A DNA stretch of 64,000 nt from Didymella arachidicola (Eukaryota; Ascomycota; Dothideomycetes; Pleosporales; Didymellaceae): assembly GCA_016630955.3 (NCBI GenBank), contig CM049999.1:1302001-1366000 (forward strand), written 5' to 3'. Under the pieces are notes generated by a model. It was given only the letters and a program-made list of their open reading frames with translations. It ran no database searches and was not told where the DNA came from. Positions 32,440 through 42,891 of the stretch are shown piece after piece. Both the position numbers and the translations under genes were made by a program. Positions within the stretch are counted from its first letter, which is position 1, and the number at the start of each line of letters is the position of its first letter.

Positions 32440-34092
32440 ATGCCTCAACAACAACTACAATTTAACGCGTTAAAAGAGCGTCAGATCCAGCTTGCGCTTC
32501 AAGCTCTTAAACAAGACACAAACCTCTTAGTGCGACGCGCTGCAGCTATCTACAGCACCTCCGAAACAACACTCCGCGCAAGACGCGCCGGACGACCTTC
32601 ACGCGTCAATACTATGGCCAACTCACAGAATTTGACCCGCGCTGAGGAGCAGGTGATTGTTACGCGCATACTTGAGCTAGTCACGCGAGGAGAGTCCCCC
32701 CGGCTCGAAGCTGTGGCTGATATGGCCAATTCTCTGCGAAAAGAGCGCAGTTTGGCCCCTGTTGGCCCAAGGTGGGCCAGCACGTTTGTTTCGCGTCAGA
32801 AGGAGCTCAAAACAGTTTTTAATCGCAAGTACGACTACAAGCGAGCCCTCTGCGAGGACCCTAAGGTTATACAGGGCTGGTTTAACCTTGTAGCCAATAC
32901 TAAAGCCAAGTATAGCATCTAGGACAACAACACGTACAACTTCAACGAGACAGGCTTCATAATAGGCCAGATATCCACCGGAGTTGTTGTAACAGATGCA
33001 GAGAAACTAGGACGAGCAAATCAGGTCCAGCCAGGCAACCGGGAGTGGGTAACAGTCATTGAGGGCATTAATGCCACAGGATAGGCTATTCCACCCTACA
33101 TCATCTTCAAAGCCTGCCAACACCAGTCCAACTGGTACAAGGACAACAACCTGCCCCAAGATTGGAGTATTGCCATCTCTAAGAATGGCTGGACTACCAA
33201 TGAGCTTGGTTTTAACTGGTTGAAGCACTTTGACAGGCATACAAAGGCGCGCACTGTTGGCAGCTACCGGTTGCTAATTATCAACGGTCATGGGAGCCAC
33301 AACACTCCAGAATTCACGCAATACAGCAAGGATCAGAAGATTATAATCCTATGCATGCCTCCGCACTCATCCCACCTCCTTCAGCCACTTGATGTGGGTT
33401 GTTTTAGCCCTCTGAAGAAGGCGTATAGGGATGAGGTCAATGAGCTCATGCGCAACCAGATCAACCACATTACAAAGCAGGAGTTCCTCCTATGCTTTAT
33501 AGCGGCTCACAAGAAAGCCATTACCCCTAGCAACATTCAAGGAGGGTTCCGAGGGGCCGGATTGGCTCCGTTTGCCCCAGATCGCGTCATATTGGCCCTG
33601 GATGTGAAGCTGCGCACCCCATCGCCACCACTCCCCCAAAACAGCCCGCTCTAGCAGTCGCAAACCTCAAGCAATACCCTAGAATTTAGGTCGCAATCAA
33701 CGCTTGTGAAGAAGAGGATTCAGACGCACGTTAATAGCTCACCAACCTCTATAGTTGAAGCGTTTGAGAAGGTCTTAAAGGGGGCAGCAATTATTGCGCA
33801 CAAGCTGGTTTTGGCACAACAGGAGATTACTGAGCTTCGAGCGGCTAATAAGGCCGCCACACGACGTAAATCGCACAAAAGAAAGCGTATTCAAGCTAAG
33901 GGTAGCCTTGCAGTTGAAGAGGGCCAGCGGATAGCTGCTCTGCAGGAGTTTAGCGCGCGTAGTGATGGTAAGAAGGCAAGGAAGCAGGTGCGCGCTGAAG
34001 GAGGTGAACCATCCCAACGACGCTGTGGACGGTGCGGAGAGAGTGGGCACAACGCGCGAACGTGCAAGAATGCTGTAGAAGAGGTCTCTTAG
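32440..34092 (+). pseudogene. Fot1/pogo transposase, three TAG codons and two lost catalytic Asp
   Basis: One continuous frame of 551 codons from ATG 32440 (MPQQQLQFNA), without frameshifts. N-terminal helix-turn-helix/CENP-B-like DNA-binding part (about 1-140), DDE domain (about 160-380), and a C-terminal basic region with a CCHC zinc knuckle (CGRCGESGHNARTC). In-frame TAG at 32920, 33082 and 33652. The first catalytic position reads NFNETGF (family NFDETGF; AAC at 32944) and the second INGHGSH (family DGHGSH; AAC at 33283); the third, QPLDVG at 33391, keeps Asp. All five changes are explained by C:G to T:A transitions, as RIP produces. Such a protein cannot catalyse transposition. Confidence 0.88.
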
Positions 34093-34160
34093 TAATATTA
34101 CAGCTTGTTTTGCCTTATGCAGCGCCAGTTTGTGGTGTTTTGGGCCATAATAGGAGGAGT

Positions 34161-34223
34161 TTTGGTGTAGTCTTGGCAAAAGTGCGCCGTTCGCTGACCG
34201 CGCCGCTCGCTGTACATGTACGT
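34161..34223 (-). repeat. Right terminal inverted repeat of Fot1 element
   Basis: Reverse complement of the left end, 62 of 63 positions identical by eye. The element ends in CATGTACGT directly before TA. Confidence 0.9.
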
Positions 34224-34652
34224 TAATAACAAAGCTAAGCTAGCAATACCCGGATATTACCGCTGAGCATCCCTGTCTCCGGGCTCCACCCACAATATTT
34301 ATGCCCTCTGCCATAGTAGACAAAAAAAGTCGGGCACTTTTGATGAGGTCAGCGGCCAAAAGTGTCCGATATTCTTTGTCCAGGTGGTGCCACCGGTGGT
34401 AGAACGTTGCGACATCTGATGTGGAGCATACGGGCTGCGCGCAAAACAACTGTGACATCGTTCATGAGCTCCATTATGTCATTATCTTGGCGGCTCCAGT
34501 GGCACCTTCCCCCTCTCACATTGACGCGAGCCCATTAGGCGGCAACGGTATTAACCCGGTCGCAGCTTTGATGACCGTGCAGCGATCTCGAGACATCCCT
34601 GACGGCCTATGCCCATACTACGCCGGCTGCAAGGCTGAGAGTGACGTTCGAC

Positions 34653-36007
34653 ATGCCACTCGAGCAGCCTCCTGAAGAGCTTTTGTTGCAGGTCGTGCTC
34701 CAGCTTCCTGACTCGACAACACCAGAGGATCTCAAGAATTTGAGCCTCACATCTCGAAAACTGCGGCCGATCGCCCAGGAAGTTCTTCATACTACAGCAA
34801 GGCTCGCTATCTCTTGTGGTTGTCACCCCAAATTCAATGCAGTAGTCAAGTTGCTGCGAACCTTGCTGGATCGACCAAACCCTACCAGCAAAGTGAAAAT
34901 ACTACGGTTTCGAGCAGTTCGCAAGCGCGTCGAACGTCTGTATGCCGAGAGGGGCTTCGAGTTACTTGCATTTCGCGACCGATGCATCTCGAAGCTGGAA
35001 GAACTGGGTTACCGGCTAACGCACTCATGGTACAGATCGATCAGCAATTGCGTCGAGTAAGCTTTTGGTGGCCTGCTACTCGCGCTACTACCCAATCTGA
35101 TCGACTTCGACTTTTGGATCAAGGACCATCAGCGTGGAAAACCCTCGAGTGAATGCATTTCTGGCATGTGGGGCAGTACTGCTCCGCCTGAGACCATCCT
35201 GCATATGTGGAAGAACATACAGCACCTTGTCACTGGAGATACATCGAAGCTCAAGTGCGGTATTGACCTCGATAAACTCACTGCTCTTGATTTTCGCACC
35301 GTCTCCACTGGCACTGTGCTCCACCTGAACGGCCCGGCAGTCCTCAAGGTGCTGAGAACGTCATAGACCTTTCTCTGACAATGTCCATACAATTCGCCGA
35401 CCGGCCACTGGTCTAGAAAGCAGAGATCGAATTCAAAGATCTCCTTGATGCCCTAGCTTGTCGCATATTCAAGGATTTGGAGATCCAATTTATCAACGAC
35501 GGTTACCACATTAGCGACGACTTATCAACAGAGCTCAATACCAGACACTTTCTGGAGCAGCTCAGAGGGTTTCAGAGGACGTTGGCAACGCTCTCGGTAA
35601 CGCTCGAGACTACAGAAGACGATGGAGAGCTGGACTGGTTGATCGGTATGTGCCAGCACCCAATCTCGTCTTTGAAACATTTCACAGCTCTCAAGTCGCT
35701 TACTACCCCACAACCCTTTATCTTCGACGGTCAAATTGCATGGAATGCGGGAGGCAATTGCCAGCCAAACGAGCTTCCATCCAAACTTGAGCGGCTCCAA
35801 TTGTTGTTTCCACACGAGTCGATCGAGGAATGGGCTCAGGGCTTTCTTCCCGAAAACTACTATGATGATGTCACCAGTAGAGAGAAGTGTATCCTCAAGA
35901 AGCTCATACTTAATGTCGTGAAGATGTTGGCAATGGTATTGGCGTTAGCTACTTCACCGATGAAGTCAATGAGGTTTGGTGGACGCTGTCAACAGACTAT
36001 GGAATAG
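34653..36007 (+). pseudogene. F-box/LRR-type gene remnant
   Basis: ATG at 34653; MPLEQPPEELLLQVVLQLPD and KNLSLTSRKLRPIAQEVL form a good F-box. The frame meets TAA at 35058, continues coding-like in the same frame (AFGGLLLALLPNLIDFDFW, then LTALDFRTVSTGTV), meets TAG at 35364, and resumes in another frame at about 35477 (LEQLRGFQRTLATLSVTLE, leucine-rich-repeat-like spacing) up to 36007. At least two stops and one frame change make an intact product impossible. The first stop could be CAA to TAA. The tail has the usual layout of fungal F-box proteins whose C-terminal part recognises substrates. Confidence 0.7.
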
Positions 36008-36042
36008 AGACAGAGGTTCACGATCAGTAAGGAGATATAAGA

Positions 36043-37049
36043 ATGAGTTTGGTTGAGCTTCACGAGAATCAAGGGTTGGACAAGGAGGACGGTGAGGTCG
36101 ATGACGAGGATACTAATGAAGAGGACTGGGAAGACGACGACGACATCAGACCAAAAACTCAACCTCCGCTGAATACATCGAGTCAATCTGTATCAGATGT
36201 TGCAGAACGAACCACCGTCCTGGCGTATCTCAGAGATGTTGCGAAACACTCCTTCAGGCGGACTTCAGAGCAACTTCGTGTAGCGCTGCACTGGAGCGTA
36301 GAACGAGTCGACAAAACCGTCGAACATCTACACGACGATGGTCATATCGATTTGCAGTTCAAGGATGCGCCTCGCCCTACAACGGTCTCCACGAACACCA
36401 AGCCCATGCGGGGCACCTGGCAGACTGGCCCATACATACCCGAAGAGAAGCTCTTTCGCTACACAGAATCGCGATTCTCGGATGTCTGCGAGACTCACGC
36501 CTCGAATCAGGCCTTACCGAGAGCGCTTTGAACGACGAACTCCTAAAGGACACAGAACCCGGACTAGAACTAGAGCTCATGCAAGAGGCTATGTTCCAAT
36601 TACTTGATTATGGGTTTATCGAAACCCGCGATAGTTCAGATGGCGCCCCGACCGTGGTATTCAAGCGGGAAACTCACGAGCTAAGAGAGGCAATACCTGA
36701 TTGGAGTGGAAAGTACACGTTCTCTCTCGATTATGTCGCCCTCTCGGACCAGACCTCAATCCTCAACCTCCTTCGGTCGGCTTGTTCCGAAGGGATGAAC
36801 CCAGAAGGCCTCTCTGTCAGGCAGATCGGCGAGTCCATGGCTATACCCATCAACAGGGTCATAGAAGCTGGATCTTCTTTGTTGCGGGACGGGAACATTC
36901 GCCTCAACAACGCCTTAGGACCTTCGGAATACGTCTTTGTACGCGAGAGCGAAGACATGGTCCGTCAAGAAAGGGAGCGTGAGGAATTCTTGCAGAAAGA
37001 TGGCGGCTGGGAGACAGACGATTCGATGTCTGACCTCGAAGAATGTTGA
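36043..37049 (+). pseudogene. Winged-helix-type protein fragment with frameshift (possibly HORMA/Hop1 C-terminal region)
   Basis: ATG at 36043 opens an acidic start (EVDDEDTNEEDWEDDDD), then a winged-helix-like segment (LAYLRDVAKHSFRRTSEQLR, DKTVEHLHDDGHIDLQF), then GTWQTGPYIPEEKLFRYTES. The frame ends at 36531, but from about 36505 a second frame continues the same protein (LTESALNDELLKDTEPGLEL, QLLDYGFIETRD) to 37049 with another winged-helix-like segment (LSVRQIGESMAIPINRVIEA, LLRDGNIRL) and an acidic end. A 1-bp indel near 36500-36506 best explains this. Acidic linker plus two winged helices recalls the chromatin-binding tail of fungal HORMA-domain meiotic proteins; no HORMA domain is found upstream, so the assignment is tentative. 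Confidence 0.5.
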
Positions 37050-37341
37050 AAGCGGGTCGTATGACCTTGCCCATTCCAGTCTACAGTGGCCGCGTAATAT
37101 CACCGAGGCAATAGAAAGATACACGTCCTTACAGAAGCCCCGCCATTCAGCATCTTAAGGCACACATGCCCTTGTCGAGGTTGTTTAAAAGATATATACT
37201 GGTTCGAATGAAGAATCACAACAGTGCCTAAGTTCTTTATATACCTCTAGGTTCGCCAAGATCGTCTACAAACGCCAACAACTGTCCTCTATCGTATGAA
37301 CTCCTTTGGACAAATGAAACTATCTAATACGTTACAGATCA

Positions 37342-40300
37342 TCATTTCTTCTCTTCCATCTTTCTAAAGAACCACTCAACCAAGTGGCCGACAGTAGGGT
37401 GATTCCACATTAGCGTGGGTGGCACCGTAATACCCATAGCTTTCTGTAACTGCTGCCTCAATGCAACAGTCATGACCGAGTCAACGCCCAGATCCGCGAC
37501 CGCCGCCTTATCATCGATCTCGTCCACATCCAGATGCAGCACACGCGACAAGCAGCCCTTGATCTCGGCATTGAGATGTGCCTTGAGCTCAGAACCTGAC
37601 TTTGGTCTTACCTCCACTACCGGGGCAATGGATGCACCTCCAGCTGTCACAGCAGGCGCAGACCTTCTTTGGGTTATGTCTTGAATCAGCTCACATGGTA
37701 CGACCTCATCGTACTCCAGTACCCTCGTCCGCATGACGGCCGCATGATCCGTATCCAGGCCCTCAAGATGCTTCCACGCCTGAAACCCTTCATGTACAGT
37801 GATATCTGTGATGCCCTTGCTGCTCAACTCCAGGTCCACAAGCGCCGTATCACTTGCCATTCCCATTTTGCGCCACGCTGTCCACTGGATAGCAATGGTA
37901 TTGCAGCCCTGATCGCGACGGTGCGTTGCCAGGCCGTCGAGGAACGCATTCGAGGAAGCGTATGCGGACTGACCTGGTGTGCCGATGATTTGGCCAATCG
38001 ATGAGAAGAGAACAAAGAAGTCGAGAGTACCAGGTGGGAACAGCTCGTGCAAGTTCAGTGTGCCTTGTATCTTGGGAGCCATGACCGAGGCGTAGGATGA
38101 AGGAGTGGTGTCTTTGATGTAGCCGTAGCCTGAGACACCTGCAGCATGAACGATGCCGAGAACCGGAGGAAGACACAGGCGATCTAGGGCGGTCGACAGG
38201 TCTGCGGATGCGGATGGCGAGCCGATGTCGAGAGACATGGTGAAGATGGTTGCGCCAAGAATTTCCAGTCCGGTGATCCGCTCGATGATCGTTGCGGTCG
38301 AGCCTGTAGCGGACGGCCAGTCCTTGCGAGGCGGAAGTGGGCGCCGCGATATGACGATGATCCTGCGCGCTCCTTTCTGTACAAGGAAATTGAGAACTTC
38401 CAGACCAAGATCACCAAATCCTCCCGTGACAACATATGTTCCGTGCGACTTGGGTAACAGACTGTAGTTGCCATTGTTTCGTTGTTGATCGCTTGCGAAG
38501 GGACGCAAGCGAGCAACTCGAGGCAGGCCATCTTGTACACGCACGACACTCTGATCCTTGACATACCTGACAGGTAGAAGAGGGAAGGCCGGTCCTTCAT
38601 TGTCTATGAGGCCGCCCCACGCATCAGGGTACTCAGATGCGGCAACTCGAGCAAAGCCATATAAGGGGTACTGCGCTAGACAAGTGGGCGACTGACCTTT
38701 GTACGCGCTGTCTGCAATAACAAACAGTTTCGGAGCGCTGGAAATCTCTGCAAGGATTGTTAGAATGCTGGCAGTTTCGCATATGAACGCATGGGCTTTC
38801 TTCGAGACATCATCTGCAGCTTCAACGGAGCCGGGCAGGTAGAAGACCATAGCATCATCTCCTTGCAGGATATCCAGCAAATCGGTACGCTTAAGGCTTT
38901 CTGACGAAGGGACAACGATCACTTGTGCCGCCATCATCTCCAGAGTATTTACGTAGTTGTCCGCAGTCTGGGTGTCCTCGGTGACAACCACGACGTTACT
39001 CATGGTGATCGGGGACTCTGAAAACTTCGGTGGAACCCAAGCAAGCTGGTGAACAAGTGAATTAACACCTTTTCCCTTGTTGCTAATAGCTTCAACGTCG
39101 GAGAATCTCATACCCTTGATCGTGGTCAAAAGTTCTCCGTCTTCGCCGAGAATGCTGATGTCAGCCTTCATGTTGCTGTCCTCAGAGGCTTCTTGAATGA
39201 ACAGGTAGCCAACCTTAGGTGGCACATCATTGGACACGAATTGAACTTGATCGATGCCGCTGACAATACGCATCTGTACGCTTTTGAAGAAGATTGAAGA
39301 CCCAACGGATGTGGCAGCGTCGAGAAAAGGGGCCCAGCTGGCGGTGTTCCATGGCAATGTTTGACAGCTCGGATCCATATCCATCTTAACAAGCATTTCC
39401 TTCTCATTGCCCAGATGCTCAACCACGGCCCAAGGGAATGCAATGCCGGAGACACCAATACTCTGTAAGTAATTCCATGCAAAGTTGTCCGGAAGTTTAG
39501 TGCCGATGCGAGATCGGATGCCTGAGATTGAGAGGGTCTGTCGGTAAGGTTTCATATCCACTGTAGAAGCTTTTACTGCGCTGTGCTCGATCCAGACATG
39601 CTCAAAATCGGAGCTACCTGCACATTCCAGCTTTAGGCGAGATGCCATACGAAGCTCAGACCCCTCAAGAATGACCTGGAGTTCACGCTTGTCAGCCGCT
39701 ACCGGTATCGGTACTCGAAGCTCGAGATTATCCAGAATAGTGGCCCCAGTGGCCTTCTGGAAAGTGTTACAGTAAACAGCGGCAGGAATGATCTCAGTCC
39801 CGTCAAGTGGGTGCGTCAGAGGATATGGCTTGGTCGTGTCGTTAAGTATGGTAGTCCACACCTTCGTCTCACTCCCGGCAACTTCGACCATACCACCAAG
39901 CACGGTATGTGTGTCAACATCATGTCGCTGAACGGTAGCGCCAGAGCCCATGGAAATCGTCTTCCAGTAAGGCCTGTGTACCCATGGTGTGTTTGGTACT
40001 TTGGTCGACCACGGGCCTGGTCCATTCAAAGCACCGAAGTCGACATAGGCACCTGATGTATGGACCTTTGCGATAGCCGCCAAGACGCTACGATCAGCAG
40101 GTGCATCCTTCGCCATGATGCCAAAGACCACATGATCCTCGATTGAACGAGCAGATAACGTCTCAGAGATGGACTGCGAGACGATGGGATGTGCGGAGAT
40201 CTCCATGAAGATCCGGAAGCCATCATCTGCTGCGGCCTCAACTGCGTCGACCAGCCATACGGGGTCCACCATGTTCTTCGTCCAATACTGAACGTTGCGC

Positions 40301-42891
40301 AAGGATGCCGTTCGGGTATCAGAAGCCGATGTCGAATATACTGGCACGACAGCAGGTTGGGCCTTGACGTCTTGACCAAGGCTTTCTTGGAGTGCAGTAG
40401 CCAGCTGATTGAGCATAGGCGAGTGGAAGCCAATATCGGTGTTGACCCTCCATACCCTCACGCCCTCCTTCTCGAGACGCCCGGTGTACCAACCAACCGC
40501 TTCAGTGCTACCACTGACAACACAGGTAGATGGCGAGGACTTAATAGCAGCGACAATGTCGCTCCTTCCCACTAGTTGTTTTGCGGCAGTTTCAAACGGC
40601 AGAGTAATCAAAGCCATCGCACCTTGGCCTTGAACCGTCGCGTAGAGTGTGGCCCGTCGTGAGACGATGATAGCTCCTTCCTCCTCCGTTAGACAACCAG
40701 CTGCAACAGCGGCGGCAATCTCGCCAACCGAATGACCAATAATGGCCTGTGGCAGCACACCTCGTGACTTCAATAACGCGGTAAGACCAACTTGGACCGC
40801 ATAGATGAGGACTTGAATTCTTGATGAGTCTCCCAGATCGCTGGTCTGGAATGCGTCGATCGCAGAGAAGCCCGCCTCTCTCTGAAAGACGGGGTCCAAA
40901 GATACAATAGCGTCATGGAAGGCAGGTACTTCCAGCAGCTCCTTCCCCATGTCCGGCCACTGCGCGCCATGACCGGAAAATACCCAAACCACACCGTTAT
41001 CGGTCGAGTTGTTGAGTACGCGGTTGCTAGTGGTCCATTGATCTGGTCTAAATTGTGCGAAATCGGTGAGACTGCGAATGGCGTCGTCGTGACTGCACAC
41101 AGTGAAAGAAGACCGAAAGTCGTGTGCGGTGCGGCGTTGAGATAGTGCTCGCGCAACAGTACGCAGGTCTTCCGAGGAGCCCTCAGCAGCGAGCCAATGT
41201 GCTAAAGAAGCTGCGATGCCAGGCAAACGCTTCTGTTGCTGAGCGGACAAAGTGAGAATGATTGGCGACCTCTCGCATCCACGACTTTTCCGGACCCTTA
41301 TTAGTGGTGCTTCTTCAATGATTGCATGACAAACAGAGCCGCCATAGCCGTAGCAGCATACTGCTGCTCTGCGTACGTCGCGTTGTGGCCATACTTTCTG
41401 TTCTCGGACCACTTCCAAGCCACTGTTTGTCCAGTCGACTTTAGTGTTGAGCTTGTTGAGTAGTGCTTGTGGGGCGATGATACCCTTCTGTACGCTGAGA
41501 ACTGCCTTGATGAAGCCGATAGCGCCAGCTGCAGCCTCAAGATGGCCCACGTTTGGCTTGATCGACCCGATGTAGCAGGGCGACTCGGCAGAGCGTCCTG
41601 TGCCGTAAACCGCCCTGATTGCTCTAATCTCTGTTGGATCACCAAGTGACGTTGAAGTTGCGTGTGCCTCAACATAGTCAATAGTGTGTGGGTCGATGTT
41701 GCCTGCTCGCATGAGAGCCTGTCTAGCGACCAGCTCTTGCGCTTTCGAGTTTGGAGCCATGATGCCATTTGTCTTGCCATCTTGAGCAGAGGCTGAGCTC
41801 TTCATGACGGCGAGGATGTTATCGTCATCTTCGATCGCAGCACTAAGTCGCTTCAGTACGATGACTGCCCCACCCTCTCCGCGTGCGTAGCCGCATGCTG
41901 CATCATCGAAAGAGCGGCATACGCCTTCTGTGGTCAACGCGCCAGCTTGTTGAAGCATGTGCGTCAGACCAGGTGCGCAGATAACATTGACTCCACCACA
42001 GATGGCGACTGTGCTCTCTCCAGATGCAATGGCTTGGCGAGCAAGGTGAATGGCAATGAGCGAGCTTGCACAAGCAGCGTCCACCGCTGTGCTAGGACCT
42101 TGCAAGCCCAAGTGGTAAGATATTCTGTTAGGGATGCCGTGGTAGGCTGTACCGATACCTGACCAGGCCTCGATGGCGGGAAGATCTTCCATCAGCATGC
42201 GCGAGTAATCGTCCGAGTCTACACCCATGTACACAGCTGTGTCACTCCCAGTGAGCTGTTTTGGGTCAATACCAGCATGCTCCAATGCCTCCCAAGCAAG
42301 CTCCAACCCCAATCGCTGGTGTGGATCCATGAGCTCAGCTTCCTTCGGAGAGATGCTGAAGAATGCTGCATCGAAATCCTCAAGATTGTCCAGGAAGTAA
42401 CCCTTGCGAATGATGTTGCCAAGAATCTTTGCATTACGAGGGTCGCGCTGTCGCCACGGCTCCCATCGCTGTGGAGGAACCTCATTAGCGGCAATTTTCT
42501 TCTGCAAGAGGAAGTCCCACAGCTTTTCAGGTGTGTTGTTGCCGCCAGCAGTACGACACGACAGCCCTACGATGGCAACATCGGTTGAACTAAACTGTCA
42601 TCTGTAAGCTCATATAAACAGGTAGAATCACATCGGAGCTGGGTAGATAGTATGTACCTCGCCGGTATGTGGTGTGTGTGAGTCCAAGATATCGAAGCCC
42701 GATCGGCTGCTGGGTGTTGTTGTTCCGTTTGAAGAAGGCGTTGCAGAAAAACACCAAGCTTCAGTCGTCGAAGACGATGTAAATTGACTGAACGGCATTT
42801 CTACAGAATGTCGCTGTGAGGGACGGTCTGGAAGCTGTGAATAGTCGACATACTCCGGCCAGGTATTTTCCCTATCGTTTTCGAGCAGCAT
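37342..42891 (-). CDS. 6-methylsalicylic-acid-synthase-type partially reducing polyketide synthase
   Basis: Exon 1 is 42891-42658, an intron of 63 bp (42657-42595), exon 2 is 42594-37342; 1828 aa. The splice puts VAIVGLSCRTAGG, the KS start, in frame. Domain order: KS (Cys253 in DAACASSL, His389 in VEAHATST, His429 in NVGHLEAAAG), AT (Ser700 in GHSVGE), dehydratase/thioester-hydrolase-like domain (His1006 in HPLDGTEIIP), KR (TGGFGDLGLE, with YASSNAF), and ACP (Ser1784 in LGVDSVMT). No enoyl reductase, methyltransferase or thioesterase. KS-AT-DH/TH-KR-ACP of this length is the layout of 6-MSAS and of related synthases for mellein-like compounds; they use one acetyl and several malonyl units. 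The frame is intact. No dedicated decarboxylase or transcription factor lies beside it, so the final product is unknown. Confidence 0.92.

Larger units (their letters stand above)
32360..34223 (+). mobile_element. Fot1/pogo-type (Tc1-mariner superfamily) DNA transposon, 1864 bp, inactive
   Basis: Bounded by terminal inverted repeats that begin ACGTACATGTACAGCG and are flanked on both sides by the dinucleotide TA (32358-32359 and 34224-34225), the expected target duplication. One long frame encodes a pogo-like transposase with internal stops. Length and organisation match fungal Fot1 elements. The near-perfect TIRs suggest insertion not very long ago, after which point mutations killed the transposase. 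Confidence 0.9.
32100..34460. mobile_element. Older long-inverted-repeat element hosting the Fot1 copy
   Basis: The flanks of the Fot1-like transposon are themselves imperfect inverted repeats. On the left: GTCACAGTTGT near 32135, CACATCAGAT at 32212, ACTACCACCACCACC at 32231, and a block with CATAAATATTGTGGGTGGAG ending at 32281. The same blocks recur in reverse order and complement on the right, from 34286 to about 34460 (CTCCACCCACAATATTTATG at 34284-34303, ATCTGATGTGG near 34413, ACAACTGTGAC near 34447). The right arm has about 80 extra bases. This looks like an older DNA transposon or MITE-like element disrupted by Fot1; boundaries are approximate. Confidence 0.45.

Noticed and set aside
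37190..37230. tRNA gene (GGTTCGAAT-like motif)
   Set aside because: No A-box or cloverleaf could be built around it. No tRNA, rRNA or other RNA gene was recognised anywhere in the window.
37342..42891. Patulin-type gene cluster
   Set aside because: Only the PKS layout fits. No decarboxylase, m-cresol-type hydroxylase assignment, or other patulin-pathway gene could be supported here.
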